A DNA stretch of 64,000 bases, taken from contig JAFFSR010000282.1 in assembly GCA_017163975.1 (NCBI GenBank), positions 1 to 64,000 on the forward strand, read 5' to 3'. The DNA is from Anastatus disparis (Eukaryota; Arthropoda; Insecta; Hymenoptera; Eupelmidae). This document shows, piece after piece, positions 47,486 through 59,078 of this stretch. Positions within the stretch are counted from its first letter, which is position 1; each line of letters opens with the position of its first letter. The position numbers were made by a program, and so were the translations under genes. Below the pieces are notes generated by a model. The model worked only from the letters and a program-made list of their open reading frames with translations. It searched no databases and was not told where the DNA came from.

Positions 47486-47689
47486 AAATATTTAAAGAAT
47501 AACTTACCTTTTAGCCAGCTCCAAGTATTCGAAATCAAATACACTGAAAAAAATACATGTATATTAAAATATTTATCTAATATAAATTTCAAGCTCCGAG
47601 CCTGGTTATAAAAGGTTTAAGAGTCAGCTGTATACTGACACAGTTACCTGTTTTACCGAATCTGTTTAAAATTTATTTTTTATAAAAAC

Positions 47690-47960
47690 TAATAACTCGA
47701 GGCAAAAATAAAGAGATAGTTTCGATTCGTATAATAGAAAGCAATATTTTCTCTGATAAGAATAATTTAATACCACCGCTTTATTTTTAAGAAAAGTTGT
47801 AATAACTTAAAAATCCCATTATTTGACACTAATTTCTAATTTTCTAAGTTATTCCAACTTTTCTTAAAAACGAAGCGATACAATTAATTTATCCTAATCA
47901 CAGAAAATATTACATTTTATTAAACACATCGAAACCATCTCTTTATTTTTGTCTCTTGTT
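47690..47960. repeat. 270-bp inverted-repeat element
   Basis: GAGGCAAAAATAAAGAGATAG at the left mirrors CTCTTTATTTTTGTCTCTTG at the right. Inner pairs include ATATTTTCTCTGATAAG with AATCACAGAAAATAT and TAAGAAAAGTTGTAATAACTT with AAGTTATTCCAACTTTTCTT. The centre is near 47830. Related words (GAAGCGATAAAATTAATTTA) recur at 57228-57270, so the family is dispersed. Confidence 0.7.
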
Positions 47961-48015
47961 GATAATTTTGGGAAAAAAGTCAATTTTCCAATTAGAAAAG
48001 GTCAGAGATACGGCG

Positions 48016-48330
48016 GCCTCACGGAAACCGATTAAAAATGGTCGAAGCTACTAAGCTATTTTAAAATGATCATAACTCGAAAACTACTGTTTTTTCTGTA
48101 ATTTAAATTGGCATTACTCATTAAATATTTGCGAGATTTAGTTAGAAATGTGAAAAACCATTTCGCATATGTGTATACAAATGTTTTTTTGCATTTTAAA
48201 CCAAATCCAGCAAATATTTAATGAGCAATGCCAAGTGAAATCAGAGAATAAAAATTAGTTTGAAAGTTGCGACCATTTTTAAACAAGTTTTCGAGTTTAG
48301 ACCATTTTCAATCGGTTTCCGAGCTTAGAC
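48016..48330. repeat. Degenerate 315-bp inverted repeat
   Basis: CGGAAACCGATTAAAAATGG at the left mirrors CCATTTTCAATCGGTTTCCG at the right. An inner pair TTGGCATTACTCATTAAATA and TATTTAATGAGCAATGCCAA closes the stem, with ATTTCGCATATGTGTAT near the loop. No coding capacity. Probably a small non-autonomous element. Confidence 0.7.
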
Positions 48331-49485
48331 TTTTTTAACCTGGTTTTTAGCTTATAAGTTTTTTAATCGTTTTACAACTGGGTTTCGAATTTAGACTATT
48401 TAATTTCAGAGCGACAATTTTAAACTTTAATTTTGTATTTATTGAATTTTTAAATTGTACGATATTTTGTAATTAACCATTTTTTACGATAACTATTTCT
48501 GTTTAATTAATTTTTTTTATAATAAAGCCACATCTTCAAATTAATGAATTTTATAAAAAAAAATTTTCTAAAAAAATATTAAATTTGGAATTATTTATTA
48601 ATTTTGGAACCGTTTATTAAATAAACTAATTAAAATTATTAGAAAAGTATCAAATGTCAATAGAAATGTATATATTACAAAATTCAAAAGATTTTAACAT
48701 TAAATTTTCAACTTGAATTTTTAATTGTGCTCGCTTTTTTTAATTAATAAAGTGACCACTGTTGAAATAGGAATAAAGCACAAATTTGCCACTTGGGAGT
48801 AAAGTTTAGTTTCTCCCTCGAGAGAAATATGACTTTATTCACTCATTGCATAATGTACTAGTTTTTATGCAAAATGTTAAACTTTTGTAATAGCAACTAT
48901 CTTTTAAATAAATGTGTTAAAATAATTAAAAAAATAACTTATTTTATGACAATTATTAATATTGAGTTAAGTAAGAAAGACATAACTGATGTGATAAAAA
49001 GTGCACTTTGACAAAAAGTAACTCACGTTTAATGAATCATGTGTATGCGAGTGTTTAATTTCAAGGTATTCACCGCAAAGTTTTATTCCTTGACAGATAA
49101 TTTATAATTCTTAACTATTAAATATTTTCATCGCTTCGTTTTCAAGAATAATTAAAAAATTTAATATTCTCTCCATCTAATTTTTAAGGCTTTTTAATGT
49201 ATCTTATAATTTTAAAAAATTTTTTTTCTCATGACAGTAAGTATTGCTTTAAATTATTTTTGCCTACAATAACTAGTAATCACAAAAAAATGTACTTCAC
49301 AATTAAAAAAAGATAGAGAGTTCCGACAGTTTTATAATAATCTAGGAAAACTAAACAAAGAAAGCTTAAAATGTAATGCAATTGTAAACAGGTAGAGCTA
49401 TGAAAAATTTGATAAATTTATATGCCAAGAATATATAACAATTTCATCCTATATTAAAAAACGCTGCCAAGTGCTTTGGCGGAAT
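48331..49485. other. AT-rich non-coding stretch
   Basis: No gene or repeat can be supported. Confidence 0.5.
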
Positions 49486-52400
49486 GCTTTCTCATAGAGC
49501 TCTTTGAGTTTCATTATTTTTTTTATATTTGTTTAAATGTGATTTTAATATAAAAAAAATTGTCTAACATTAATATTTATTAATAAATTTGTACTTTAAA
49601 AGAACGATGACAACGACATTCATTCTTCTTCTTCAAATATTTTTTCCATTTATTAAAAAACAATTTAATTTATAATATTTAATAATGATTATATTTAAAT
49701 ACTTAATTGAATGTAATAATACAAGTCAACATCTAAATCAGTAGTACTATTATAAATTTTCAAGAGTTACTCAGAAATCAAAAGAAGTGATCAAAAAGCT
49801 ACGCTAAGAAAATTATTTTTTTCAAATTTGGTTTATAAAGACAGTAGCAAATAACTTGTATACGAATTTTAGAGCAAATCTATCGAGTACTTTACGTAAA
49901 ATGGAAAAAAACTGAAATATGAAAATTGTTTAAGAAAATTTATAAAATTTTCTAAAATGAAAACTACGCTAAGAAGATTGGTTTATAAAAGTTATCCTTC
50001 TTTTGGCAGATGCAAATTATTCTCATGGAAATCTCAAAGCAAATTCATCAAGTAACTTACGTAAAATACAAAAAAAATTAAAAATTGAAAATTTTTTCAA
50101 ATTCTTAAAATGGCTCTATAAAAAAAACTACACTATGAATACCAATTTTCAATAGCTTCCCGTCTAGTTATACAAAAACATTGATGGTGTACAAAATTTG
50201 AAGCAAATCCATCGAGTAATTTTCAAGATCTAACTGGTTAAATAAATAACATTTTCTTTTCAAAATTTCTTTTTCAAAATTTTAAAAATGCTCTAAAATT
50301 AAAACTACGCTATGAAAATCAATTTTTGAAAATTTCCCTTCTTTTGGCAGTCGAATTGAAAGAGATTTTTTAACAAAATTATAAATAGGTAAATACCAAT
50401 AAATGAGCATATTGGCATGATGCTGGTACTGTTTCTGTATCACTAAAATTATAATTCAATAAGGTTAATTCGAATGTTAACAACTACATTTTATCCAATG
50501 AAATACAAGTATTATCATCGATAACATTATATCCTATAAATGTTACAAAACCTTTTCTGACTTATTAAGATATAATTGAAAAATTAATTTTTTAATATAT
50601 AGTTACGTTTTCACGTTAATGATTTATTATCTTGTGGATATCTTTTTATCACGACTAAGCTTGGTAAATCCAAGTAGTCAATTTTAGTAACGGTAATTAA
50701 ATTCAGTAGTACTATTATAAATTTTCAAGAGTAACTCAGAAAACAAAAGAAGTGATCAAAAAGCTACGCTAATAAAATTATTTATTCAAAACTTGGTTTA
50801 TAAAGACAGTAGCAAATAACTTGTATACAAATTTTAGAGCAATTCTATCAAGTACTTTACGTAAAATGGAAAAATACTGAAATATGAAAATTTTTTGAGA
50901 AAATTTTTAAAATTTTCTAAAAAGAAAACTACGCTAAAAAGATCGGTTTATAAAAGTTATCCTTCTTTTGGCAGATGCAAATTATTCCCATGGAAATCTC
51001 AAAGCAAACTCATCAATTAACTTACGTAAAATACAAAAAAAAATTAAAAATCGAAAATTTTTTCAAATTCTTAAAATGGCTCTATAATAAAAAAAATACA
51101 CTATGAATGCAAATTTTCTATAGCTTCCCGCCTAGTTATACAAAAACATAGATGGTATACAAAATTTGAAGCAAATCCATCGAGTAATTTTCGAGATCTA
51201 ACTGGTTAAATAAATAACATTTTCTTTTCAAAATTTCTTTTTCAAAATTTTAAAAATGCTCTAAAATTAAAACTACACTATGAAAATCAATTTTTGTAAA
51301 TTTCCCTTCTTTTGGCAGTCGCAAATAATTTCCCTGTAATTTTTAGAACAAATCTATCAAGTACTTTACGTAGAATAAAAAAAAATAAGAAAAGAAGAAT
51401 CGAAATTTTTTTTTAAATCTTTAAAATTCTCTAAAATTGTAACCACGCTAAGAAAATTAGTTTCCAAAAGCTTATTTTTTTCAGACAATAGCGAATTAAT
51501 TGTATGAAAATTTTGGAGAAAATTTATAGTATGGTTAACGCAAAAAAGAAAATGAATGAAAAATAAAAATTTTTTAGAAAATTTTCAAAGTGCTCTAAAA
51601 TTAAAACTGCGCTGAGAAAATTAGTTTTCCAAAGCTTGTTTTCTTCAGATAGTAGCGAATTAATTGCATACAAATTTTGGAGCAAATCAATCGAATGGTT
51701 TTCGTAAAATAGAAAAAAATTAAAAATAAAAATTTCTTACAAAATTTTAAAAATGCTCTAAAATTAAAAGTGCGCTAAGAAAATTAGTTTACAAAATTTT
51801 AAATACTTTTGGCAGTCGAAATAAAGTTCCATACGAATTTTCGAACAAATTCTTCGAGTAGTTTACGTAAAATACAAAAAAAATGAAAAATCGAAATTTT
51901 TTAAAAATTCTTAAAATGATTCTAAAAAAAAAACTGCGCTAAGAAAACCAATTCCCAATAGCTTCCGCAGCAGTTCATCAAAAAATTGAATTGTATGGAA
52001 AATTTGAAGTAAATCCATCGAGTAGTTTTTAAGATTTTATTGGCTTAATAAATAGAAACATTTTTTTCAAAAATTTCAAAATGCTCTAAAACTAAAACTG
52101 AGCTAAGAAAATCAGTTTTTTAAAATTTATTTTATTCGGGCAATCAGAAATAAATTCCATGCAAATTTTGAAGCAAATTCATCGAGTAGTAAACAAAAAA
52201 AAACCAAAAAACGAAAAATCGAATTTTTTTTTTTTTTTTTTTAAAAACTTTAAAATGAAAACTACGCTGGAAGAACCAAATTATCAATAGCTCCCCAGCA
52301 AGTTAGTCACAAAACTAAATTCCATGCAAAATTAGAAGCAAATCCATCGAGTAGTTCTCGAGATACAGTTTACTAACTGAATTCATACATCCACACACAC

Positions 52401-52538
52401 ACACACACACACACACATACATACAGACATTTTCTGGAAACCACTTTTTTCGACTCACCGAGTTCAAATATGTACAAATTAATGAAAAAATAGAAAAAAA
52501 TTTTTTTTATCGATACAATGCTTTCTCTATGAGAAAGC
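49486..52538. mobile_element. 3-kb element built of diverged 165-bp monomers with hairpin termini
   Basis: Both ends carry GCTTTCTCATAGAG (49486, and inverted within the hairpin GCTTTCTCTATGAGAAAGC at 52520-52538). The body is a tandem series of about 165-bp monomers sharing AAACTACGCTAAGAAAATC, CTTCTTTTGGCAG, GCAAATCCATCGAGTA, TTACGTAAAATA and AAAATGCTCTAAAAT. A block of about 610 bp (49739-50346) is repeated with high identity at 50704-51320, so monomers are organised in higher-order units. A (CA)n tract sits near the right end (52394-52417). No protein is encoded. The layout resembles Helentron-derived HINE elements, but that is an inference. Confidence 0.75.
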
Positions 52539-52753
52539 AAAATGAGAACATACATGAATGAATCTTTAAAAGTAAACAAATTTTTTATATAACGATTTTT
52601 TTAACAAAGTCCAAAGACTTTTACTGTTAAAGATATGAGATTTCTATTGTTAAAGGATTCAAAAATGGATAATTTCAGATGTTTCGTTTAAGTAAGTTGA
52701 TAATTTCATTAAATATAAGCAATAATAAGTCTAAATTTATATGTGTATATATA

Positions 52754-53177
52754 CAGTGCCCTAAAAAAATTTCCAGAAAGCAATCATGGTAATATTTATT
52801 TATTTAACTTTAAACAAATTTTATATAATCTTAATTTGAACATAATATTCAATCAAGCCTAATTTTTCTAAAAAGCATTCTAGCAAGAAAATTCTTTGAA
52901 ATGACTTTAATTTTTTTAAGAAATTTTTCGATTTTTGTTGAATTTTTTCCATATTTTTAATAATTACAAGCGATTAAACAAATTTAATTTAAGAAATTTG
53001 AAAACTATTTAAAACGGCACAAAAAAATTAATAAAACAAACAAAGTTGTACGATCAGTAACCAATTATTATTTTATCTATCCTTTTTTTATTCTGAGACT
53101 AAATAAAACCAGAAATATTTTTGTTTAAAAAATTACCTTTTTTCCATAAATTTTCTGGAAATTTTGAAAGGTTACTG
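52754..53177. mobile_element. 420-bp TA-associated MITE-like element
   Basis: Left end CAGTGCCCTAAAAAAATTTC and, reverse complemented, right end CAGTAACCTTTCAAAATTTC continue into CAGAAA on both sides, an imperfect 27-bp terminal repeat. The left flank is TA; the right flank is TGTA, so the target site is slightly damaged. CAGT termini and TA suggest the Tc1/mariner group. Confidence 0.55.
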
Positions 53178-54104
53178 TGTACATGTGTATATTGTATATA
53201 TACCATAAAATTTTTATTAAAAATATTGATTGATTTCTTTATTAAAAACCATGCAAGTGTAAATGTAAAATAGACCGCTTCTCGTTGAACAAGAGTTTTC
53301 ATTCGAGTATCATTTTTTTTATCGAACTTCCTATTTAAAAAATTTAATGAGGCTAAATCAATTTTTATTTCTCCATTTTAAAAATGGCATTTGAATAATA
53401 CATATGACATTTAGGTCTTGTTCATTGCACATATCTTTGTAAAGCACGAGTTGACTTTAAATAACTAAATATTTTTCTAATTCGAATAAATATTCCTAAA
53501 CTTTAAAAAAAAGTTTAATAATTTTAAATATTTTTTTCTTAAAAACAAATACTTATCTGATTTTAATAAATTGTCAACTTTTAGCAAGTTAAACTATTTT
53601 TTGACTCAAATGCATTTATTTTTGTTCTAAGAGAATGAGATTCCTAATTCAATCAAATATTTAGTCCGTTAAAGTAAATACTTATTTAGTTTGAATAAAT
53701 AGTCAATTTGAAACCATTATATATTATTTTATTCAAATAAATAATGAATTGTTTTAAGAAAATGGGATTGTTGATTTGAGGAAATTTGAAAAATTTTTAC
53801 TTGATACTTCTTATATCATAACTGGGTAATTCTGATTAGACTTCGAGGAGATATATTTCAAATTAATCGTTTACATATCACCTTGAAAGGCAGTTAAAAT
53901 TTCATATCTCTATTAGTAAAAGTCATTGAACTTTGTTTATAAAACAACTATTTATTTACATCTCTGCCCTTTTATAATTAAAAAATTAATTTTTTTGCAA
54001 AAATCAAGAATTGAAAGCAGAAATAAACAAATTGTTTTGGTTCGGTTCGTAAATAATTGTTAATAACTGTAAATAATTGTAAATGACTGTCAATAGCTGT
54101 AATT
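53178..54104. other. AT-rich non-coding stretch
   Basis: No gene is supported. Near 54040-54100 there are AACTGTAAATAA words, part of the simple repeat into which the non-LTR element inserted. Confidence 0.5.
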
Positions 54105-56984
54105 AATTATAGATATAGATATAGATATTTATTTATTTTGTAATAAGAGTACAAAAAGGCGTGTAATACATGAAATAGTAAGTAATAATTCTATAAAAAG
54201 TATTGCACATAATAAGATAAGATATCACAGTCAATTATTAAAATTAATATATAATACTGTATCAGTAAGTCACCATGTAAAAGTGATATCACAGACTATT
54301 CTAAATACACGCAGAAAACATAAATTACAATAAAAAACAGTCTTAAATATCTATCAGTCATTGAATTAAAATACATAATTTAAAAGAGGAATCACTATCA
54401 TGACATCAATAAAAATAAAATTGGACAATACTATAAAAATAAAATTGAACAATATAATAACAAAATAATAGTAAATAATTAAAAAATAAAATAATAATTA
54501 CATTTAAAAACAATACCGAAGATGTCATGACTTCTAATAAAAACAGAACCACTCATACTTTCCGCATACATTCATCCATCATTCACGCTAATAAATACAT
54601 TTACACCTTAAATCTATATATAGGACAAAACAAAATAAATTAACACAAAAATTAAAATACTTAAAATTAATTTCACTCGAGGTCGAGTAAGTACGTTCTC
54701 AAAGCCGACTTAAACCTGCCGAGCGATGGAAGATTTTTTATATAAGCAGGCAGGGAGTTCCAAAAATGCACACCTTGAACTTGAAAGGAATTTCTTCCAG
54801 TCTCAGTACGCATGAAGGGCACCGCGAAGTCCTTGATCTCTCCCCTAGTGGCTACCCTAGGTACATATCTAGTGAAGAGACTCACTAGATACTCGAGAGT
54901 ATTCATGCGCACGATTTTGTACATAAGTACAGCCATAAAATACTGTCTCCTTGAATCAGTACGCAGCCAACCAAGCGCAGCTCTATGAGGAGAGATATGA
55001 CCGCCCAATCCTACGCCTAATACATATCTCACACATGAATTTTGTAGTCTTTGTAATTGTCTTCTCAACCCCTGCGAAGCATCAAGCAGAACTACTGAGC
55101 AGTAGTCCAGGTGCGGAAATAGCAAGGCGGCTACGAGTTGTTTACGCAGGGCCTCAGTGGTGTACCGACGAAAGAACCGTAAACTATACATTATCCTATT
55201 AAATTTTTTAGTCACCATATTAATATGCGGCTCCCAAGACAACTTAGCGTCAAGCACAACACCAAGGCTCGTAACGGTATCAGAGAAAGATATGCCGACA
55301 CCTCCCTCAAGCTCAATCGTTCTTGGCTCACCAGCATAAAAGTCATTAATAAAACAACTACTGCCAAAAACGATAGCCTTAGTTTTGCTTGCATTTAATG
55401 AGAGAGAAGCATCGACAGCCCATCCCGACAACGCCCTGGCCGCCCTCTGCATAATACGAATACCTTCATTCAGATGTTCATAAGGGACCTGAGTATAGAT
55501 TTGGAGGTCTTCAGCATATGATATGTGCTTGACACAACAGGGGTCGAGCATGTCACGTATGTTATTAATGTAAAGGCAGAACAACAGAGGCCCCAGCACT
55601 GAACCCTGTGGAACTCCTAGATTGGTTGTTAGCCAATCCGAATCCTCTTTTAAATGTGTAGAAACCATTTGTTTCCTGCCTGATAAATAGGAGTTGATCC
55701 ACTCGAGTGCAGCCCTAGAAAACCCCATCAATCTAAGCCTCGCAAGCAATTTGGAAGGGGAGATCGTGTCGAATGCCTTACTAAAGTCAAATAGGAGTAG
55801 TATCGTGGCAAGTTTCTTGTCAAGACCTGATCTTATGTCGTCTGTAAGTTTAAGTATGGCAGTCTGCGTAGAATGATGCTTCCTGAAGCCAGTCTGCAAA
55901 GAGTCAAGTATTTTGTGTGTCATAATATACTCCTGCAGTTGGTCATGGGCAATCTTCTCAAGAACCTTTGAAAGAAAACATAATATTGCTATGGGCCTAA
56001 AATCTTTAGGCATTTTAGGTGCAGGGCACTTCTTTAAAGGCACAATACGTGCGCGCTTCCAAAGGCAAGGGAAGACCCCCCGTGCAAAAGAGGAATTGAA
56101 CAGAGTCACAAGATGCTCTCCAATAACCGGAAGTGCTTTAAGTATCACACTCTGCGGGATGCCATCCTCGCCACAAGCCTGTGATGAAAAATGCGAAATC
56201 GCAAGGATTACATCATTAATATTAATTGGCTTAAAGACAAAACCACTTTCACTACACTCAGAAAGAATCCTTTTACGTTCCGCAGTATCATCGTGTGGCG
56301 AGACCGACACCCCCGCAAAATGTGCATTAAGCTCATCTGGAGTGAATCCATTCAAGTCCCCTTGAGGTCCGGATAGGAGTCCCAGGTCTTTTAACTCCTT
56401 CCAGACATTACCTCCAGCAAGAGCATCGAATAGTCTATTATGATAATAATTTGTTTTAGCTTGTTCCGTCCGTTCATCTATTGTTTTACGCAGCTGCAAA
56501 AATTCGGAGAGATATCGCTCCTCCTTCGTCCGTTTAAATCTACGATACGTGGTATCTCTCTTGTGCCGCATCTGCGACAACTCTTTATCAATCCAAGGAA
56601 ATTTATCTTTACCAATTTTAAGTGTTTTTAGTGGCGCTAGATTTTGTATTGCCGCCGTAAGGTTGTCACAGAGGCAGCCAAGTGCAGATTCTGGGTCAAC
56701 TGTACCAACTGTAAATGGCGTCCAATCACAGCCGGCCAAACTCTGTACCAATAAGTTTGGACAGATATCTTTGTAATTTCTATACTTAATTATTTTATTA
56801 TCTGTCTTGATGTGATGACAAGAAATACATACATCAATTAAGTTGTGCCGACTGTGAAAATTCGCCGGTAAGTTGCGTGCGTCAAGTACTGTGTCATTAT
56901 CGTCAACAAGAATCAGGTCAATCCACGTGTGAGACGTTAGAGTGTGATGCGTGGCACCGTGCTGAACCAACTGTAACGAAAGCT
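54105..56984 (-). mobile_element. 5'-truncated CR1/Jockey-group non-LTR retrotransposon
   Basis: The single ORF is described separately. The 3' UTR runs from 54672 to about 54136 and ends in a TATCTA-type short tandem tail (54109-54135) in place of poly-A, as in CR1-like elements. The 5' end is truncated inside the endonuclease domain near 56975. Both flanks contain AACTGTAAATAACTG-like simple repeats (54040-54100 and 57040-57110), so it inserted into such a tract. Confidence 0.85.
54673..56970 (-). CDS. Endonuclease C-terminus and reverse transcriptase of a non-LTR retrotransposon, about 765 aa, 5' partial
   Basis: The frame is open to the truncation point and has no ATG start. Residues 1-50 end the AP-endonuclease domain; FHSRHNLIDV replaces the usual SDH box. 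RT motifs follow: MPKDFRPIAILCFLSKVLEK, LDSLQTGFRKHHSTQTAILK, LLLFDFSKAFDTI (catalytic Asp), GVPQGSVLGPLLFCLYIN and HISYAEDLQIY. The last is normally YADD, so the first of the two active-site Asp is Glu. The thumb and C-terminal part (LFPHLDYCSVVLLDA, VRYVLGV, FKSALRTYLLDLE) are complete. In life it would nick DNA and prime reverse transcription at the target. The long frame shows recent insertion, but the YAED change and missing endonuclease make this copy inactive. Confidence 0.9.
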   Translation of the reverse strand: MVQHGATHHTLTSHTWIDLILVDDNDTVLDARNLPANFHSRHNLIDVCISCHHIKTDNKIIKYRNYKDICPNLLVQSLAGCDWTPFTVGTVDPESALGCLCDNLTAAIQNLAPLKTLKIGKDKFPWIDKELSQMRHKRDTTYRRFKRTKEERYLSEFLQLRKTIDERTEQAKTNYYHNRLFDALAGGNVWKELKDLGLLSGPQGDLNGFTPDELNAHFAGVSVSPHDDTAERKRILSECSESGFVFKPININDVILAISHFSSQACGEDGIPQSVILKALPVIGEHLVTLFNSSFARGVFPCLWKRARIVPLKKCPAPKMPKDFRPIAILCFLSKVLEKIAHDQLQEYIMTHKILDSLQTGFRKHHSTQTAILKLTDDIRSGLDKKLATILLLFDFSKAFDTISPSKLLARLRLMGFSRAALEWINSYLSGRKQMVSTHLKEDSDWLTTNLGVPQGSVLGPLLFCLYINNIRDMLDPCCVKHISYAEDLQIYTQVPYEHLNEGIRIMQRAARALSGWAVDASLSLNASKTKAIVFGSSCFINDFYAGEPRTIELEGGVGISFSDTVTSLGVVLDAKLSWEPHINMVTKKFNRIMYSLRFFRRYTTEALRKQLVAALLFPHLDYCSVVLLDASQGLRRQLQRLQNSCVRYVLGVGLGGHISPHRAALGWLRTDSRRQYFMAVLMYKIVRMNTLEYLVSLFTRYVPRVATRGEIKDFAVPFMRTETGRNSFQVQGVHFWNSLPAYIKNLPSLGRFKSALRTYLLDLE

Positions 56985-56999
56985 AAATAACTTTAATTA

Positions 57000-57150
57000 T
57001 TAACTAATTCCAATATTTTTGAAAATGTAAAAAAAATGCAAATGATTTCGAATAACTGCAAATAACTGTAAAAAACTTTAAATAACTGCAAATAAATTTT
57101 AATAACAGTGAACAATAGTAAAAATCTGAAAATAACTTTAAATAACAGAA
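57000..57150. repeat. Degenerate AAATAACTGT simple repeat
   Basis: AAATAACTGCAAATAACTGT-like words recur about ten times. The same words occur left of the non-LTR element near 54050-54100. Confidence 0.7.
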
Positions 57151-57598
57151 AATAAATATTATGTCTTAATTCTGACATTTTTTAACAGTTACCTAAAGCT
57201 GTTTACTATTATTTCCATATAAAGAAGCGATAAAATTAATTTATCATCATCAGAGAAAATATTAGTTTTTATTATCTGAATTAAATGTGCCTCTTAATTT
57301 CTGTCTTTAGGTACTATTTTTTGCAAAAAAATTAAATTTTTTAATTACAAAAGAATACAAAAATATGGTAGTGCCAAATGTTTCAAATCTCTACCTATTT
57401 TAATAATACTATTATGCATTTCGACTAATTTCACTAAACTATAAATGAAAAATAAAAAGATATGTTATTTCCTGTACTGCTTTCTATCTGCAATTGACGT
57501 GTATCTTTTAGGTAAAAAATGTTGAATAAAAAAGTTTAAACATGTTTATCATAATTTAAATACATTTTATGGAACATCACTTTTATAAAAAAAAGATA

Positions 57599-58065
57599 CA
57601 CAGAGAAAAAATTATAGTAACTGTTACTATAACATTATCATACAATATAGTTTAATACGGCTATTACTAGACTTTATAGTTTTAATAAAAGAAAATATTA
57701 TAGTTAGGTTCAGTAAAAAATATAGTAGCACATATTATGTTAGTAACTAAATCATAAAAATTAACTTTAACAAAATAATTAATTTGTATGATTTGTTTTT
57801 ATTGAGCCCAACCATTATATACTTCCCATATAAATAATTATTACTATACAAATTTAGTAGAGAAGATTATAGTATAAGAGTAAAAATACAATATTGTTAT
57901 ATTTATTAGCAAGTATATTACTGGTTAAAATAATTAAATTTCTGTACACTTATTTTAACTAATTGAATTTATATACTGTACCCAATAACCCACTATATTT
58001 TATGGTTTCGGTAAATTATTTTACTATATTATATAATATTTTCACTAAAAAGATGTTTATCAGTG
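57599..58065. mobile_element. 467-bp TA-flanked MITE-like element
   Basis: Left end CACAGAGAAAAAATTATAGT; right end reverse complemented CACTGATAAACATC. TA flanks at 57597-57598 and 58066-58067. The interior repeats TATAGTAAC/GTTACTATA and TACTATAT words on both strands. Termini resemble those of the 4678-4980 element (CACSGAGAAAC). Confidence 0.5.
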
Positions 58066-58180
58066 TAATCATGTTTTTCATTAAAAATAATCATTTTATG
58101 TAAATAATTATTCTTCGCTTCTCATTGAAAAATGTACAAACATAGCAAAAAAATATTTCTCATCGAAAGAAAGTCATATA

Positions 58181-59078
58181 CAGTACCGGGCAATAATTCT
58201 GAGCAGGTTATCAAATTTTAGCTCCGTCTTTGAAAAAGCGTATCTTCTTCAATTTTCATCCTAGAAAAAATTTAAAAAAAGCATTTTAAAGTATTTTTTA
58301 AATGCTTTCTTTTTAGCTTACTTACATTTTAACGATATTTAAAAAAAAAATAATCGCTTTAGCAATTAAAAAATTTTTTTCATTTTTGCATTTTTTTTCA
58401 ATCAGCTGTAGTTTTTTAAATAATTGAGCTAGAAAAAATTTGTAAAAAAATTTCGAAAGGGCTTAAAAAATGCTATTTGCAGCTATTTTCACGAAAATTT
58501 TTTAATTTTTTTTTTGTCAAGTTTTAAGCATATAAAGTTATTGATATAATACTTTTGCACTTGTAAAAAACACTTCAATAGCAAGTAGAAAATAATCGCT
58601 GGTGAAGTAGTGATTTCATTTTAGTAGGAAATTATAACAAATCAAAAGTTTTGCACCAGCGATTATTTTCTACTTGCTATTGAAGTGTTTTTTACAACTG
58701 CAAAAGTATTAGATCGATAACTTTATATGCTTAAAACTTGACAAAAAATAATTAAAAAATTTTTGTAAAAATAGCTGCAAATAGCATTTTTTAAGCCCTT
58801 TCGAAATCTTTTTACAAATTTTTTCTAGCTCAATTATTTAAAAAACTACAGCTGATTGAAGAAAAATGCAAAAATGAAAAAAATTTTTAAATTGCTAAAG
58901 CGATTATTTTTTTTTAAATATCGTTTAAAAAATGTAAGTAAGCTAAAAAGAAAGCATTTATAGAATACTTTAAAATACTTTTTTTAAATTTTTTCTAGGA
59001 TAAAAATTGAAGAAGATACGCTTTTTCAAAGTCGGAGCAAAAATTTGATAACCTGCTTAGAATTATTGCCCGGTACTG
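58181..59078. mobile_element. 898-bp near-perfect palindromic element with TA flanks
   Basis: CAGTACCGGGCAATAATTCT at the left mirrors the right end, with TA at 58179-58180 and 59079-59080. The two halves match through about 440 bp each, including TTGAAAAAGCGTATCTTCTT, GAAAGCATTTA and GCGATTATTTTCTACTTGC. The centre is near 58620-58640. No protein. CAGT termini with TA fit Tc1/mariner-type mobilisation. Confidence 0.9.

Noticed and set aside
55694..56365. Plus-strand frames opposite the non-LTR element
   Set aside because: They are shadows of the minus-strand RT frame and contain no recognisable domain.
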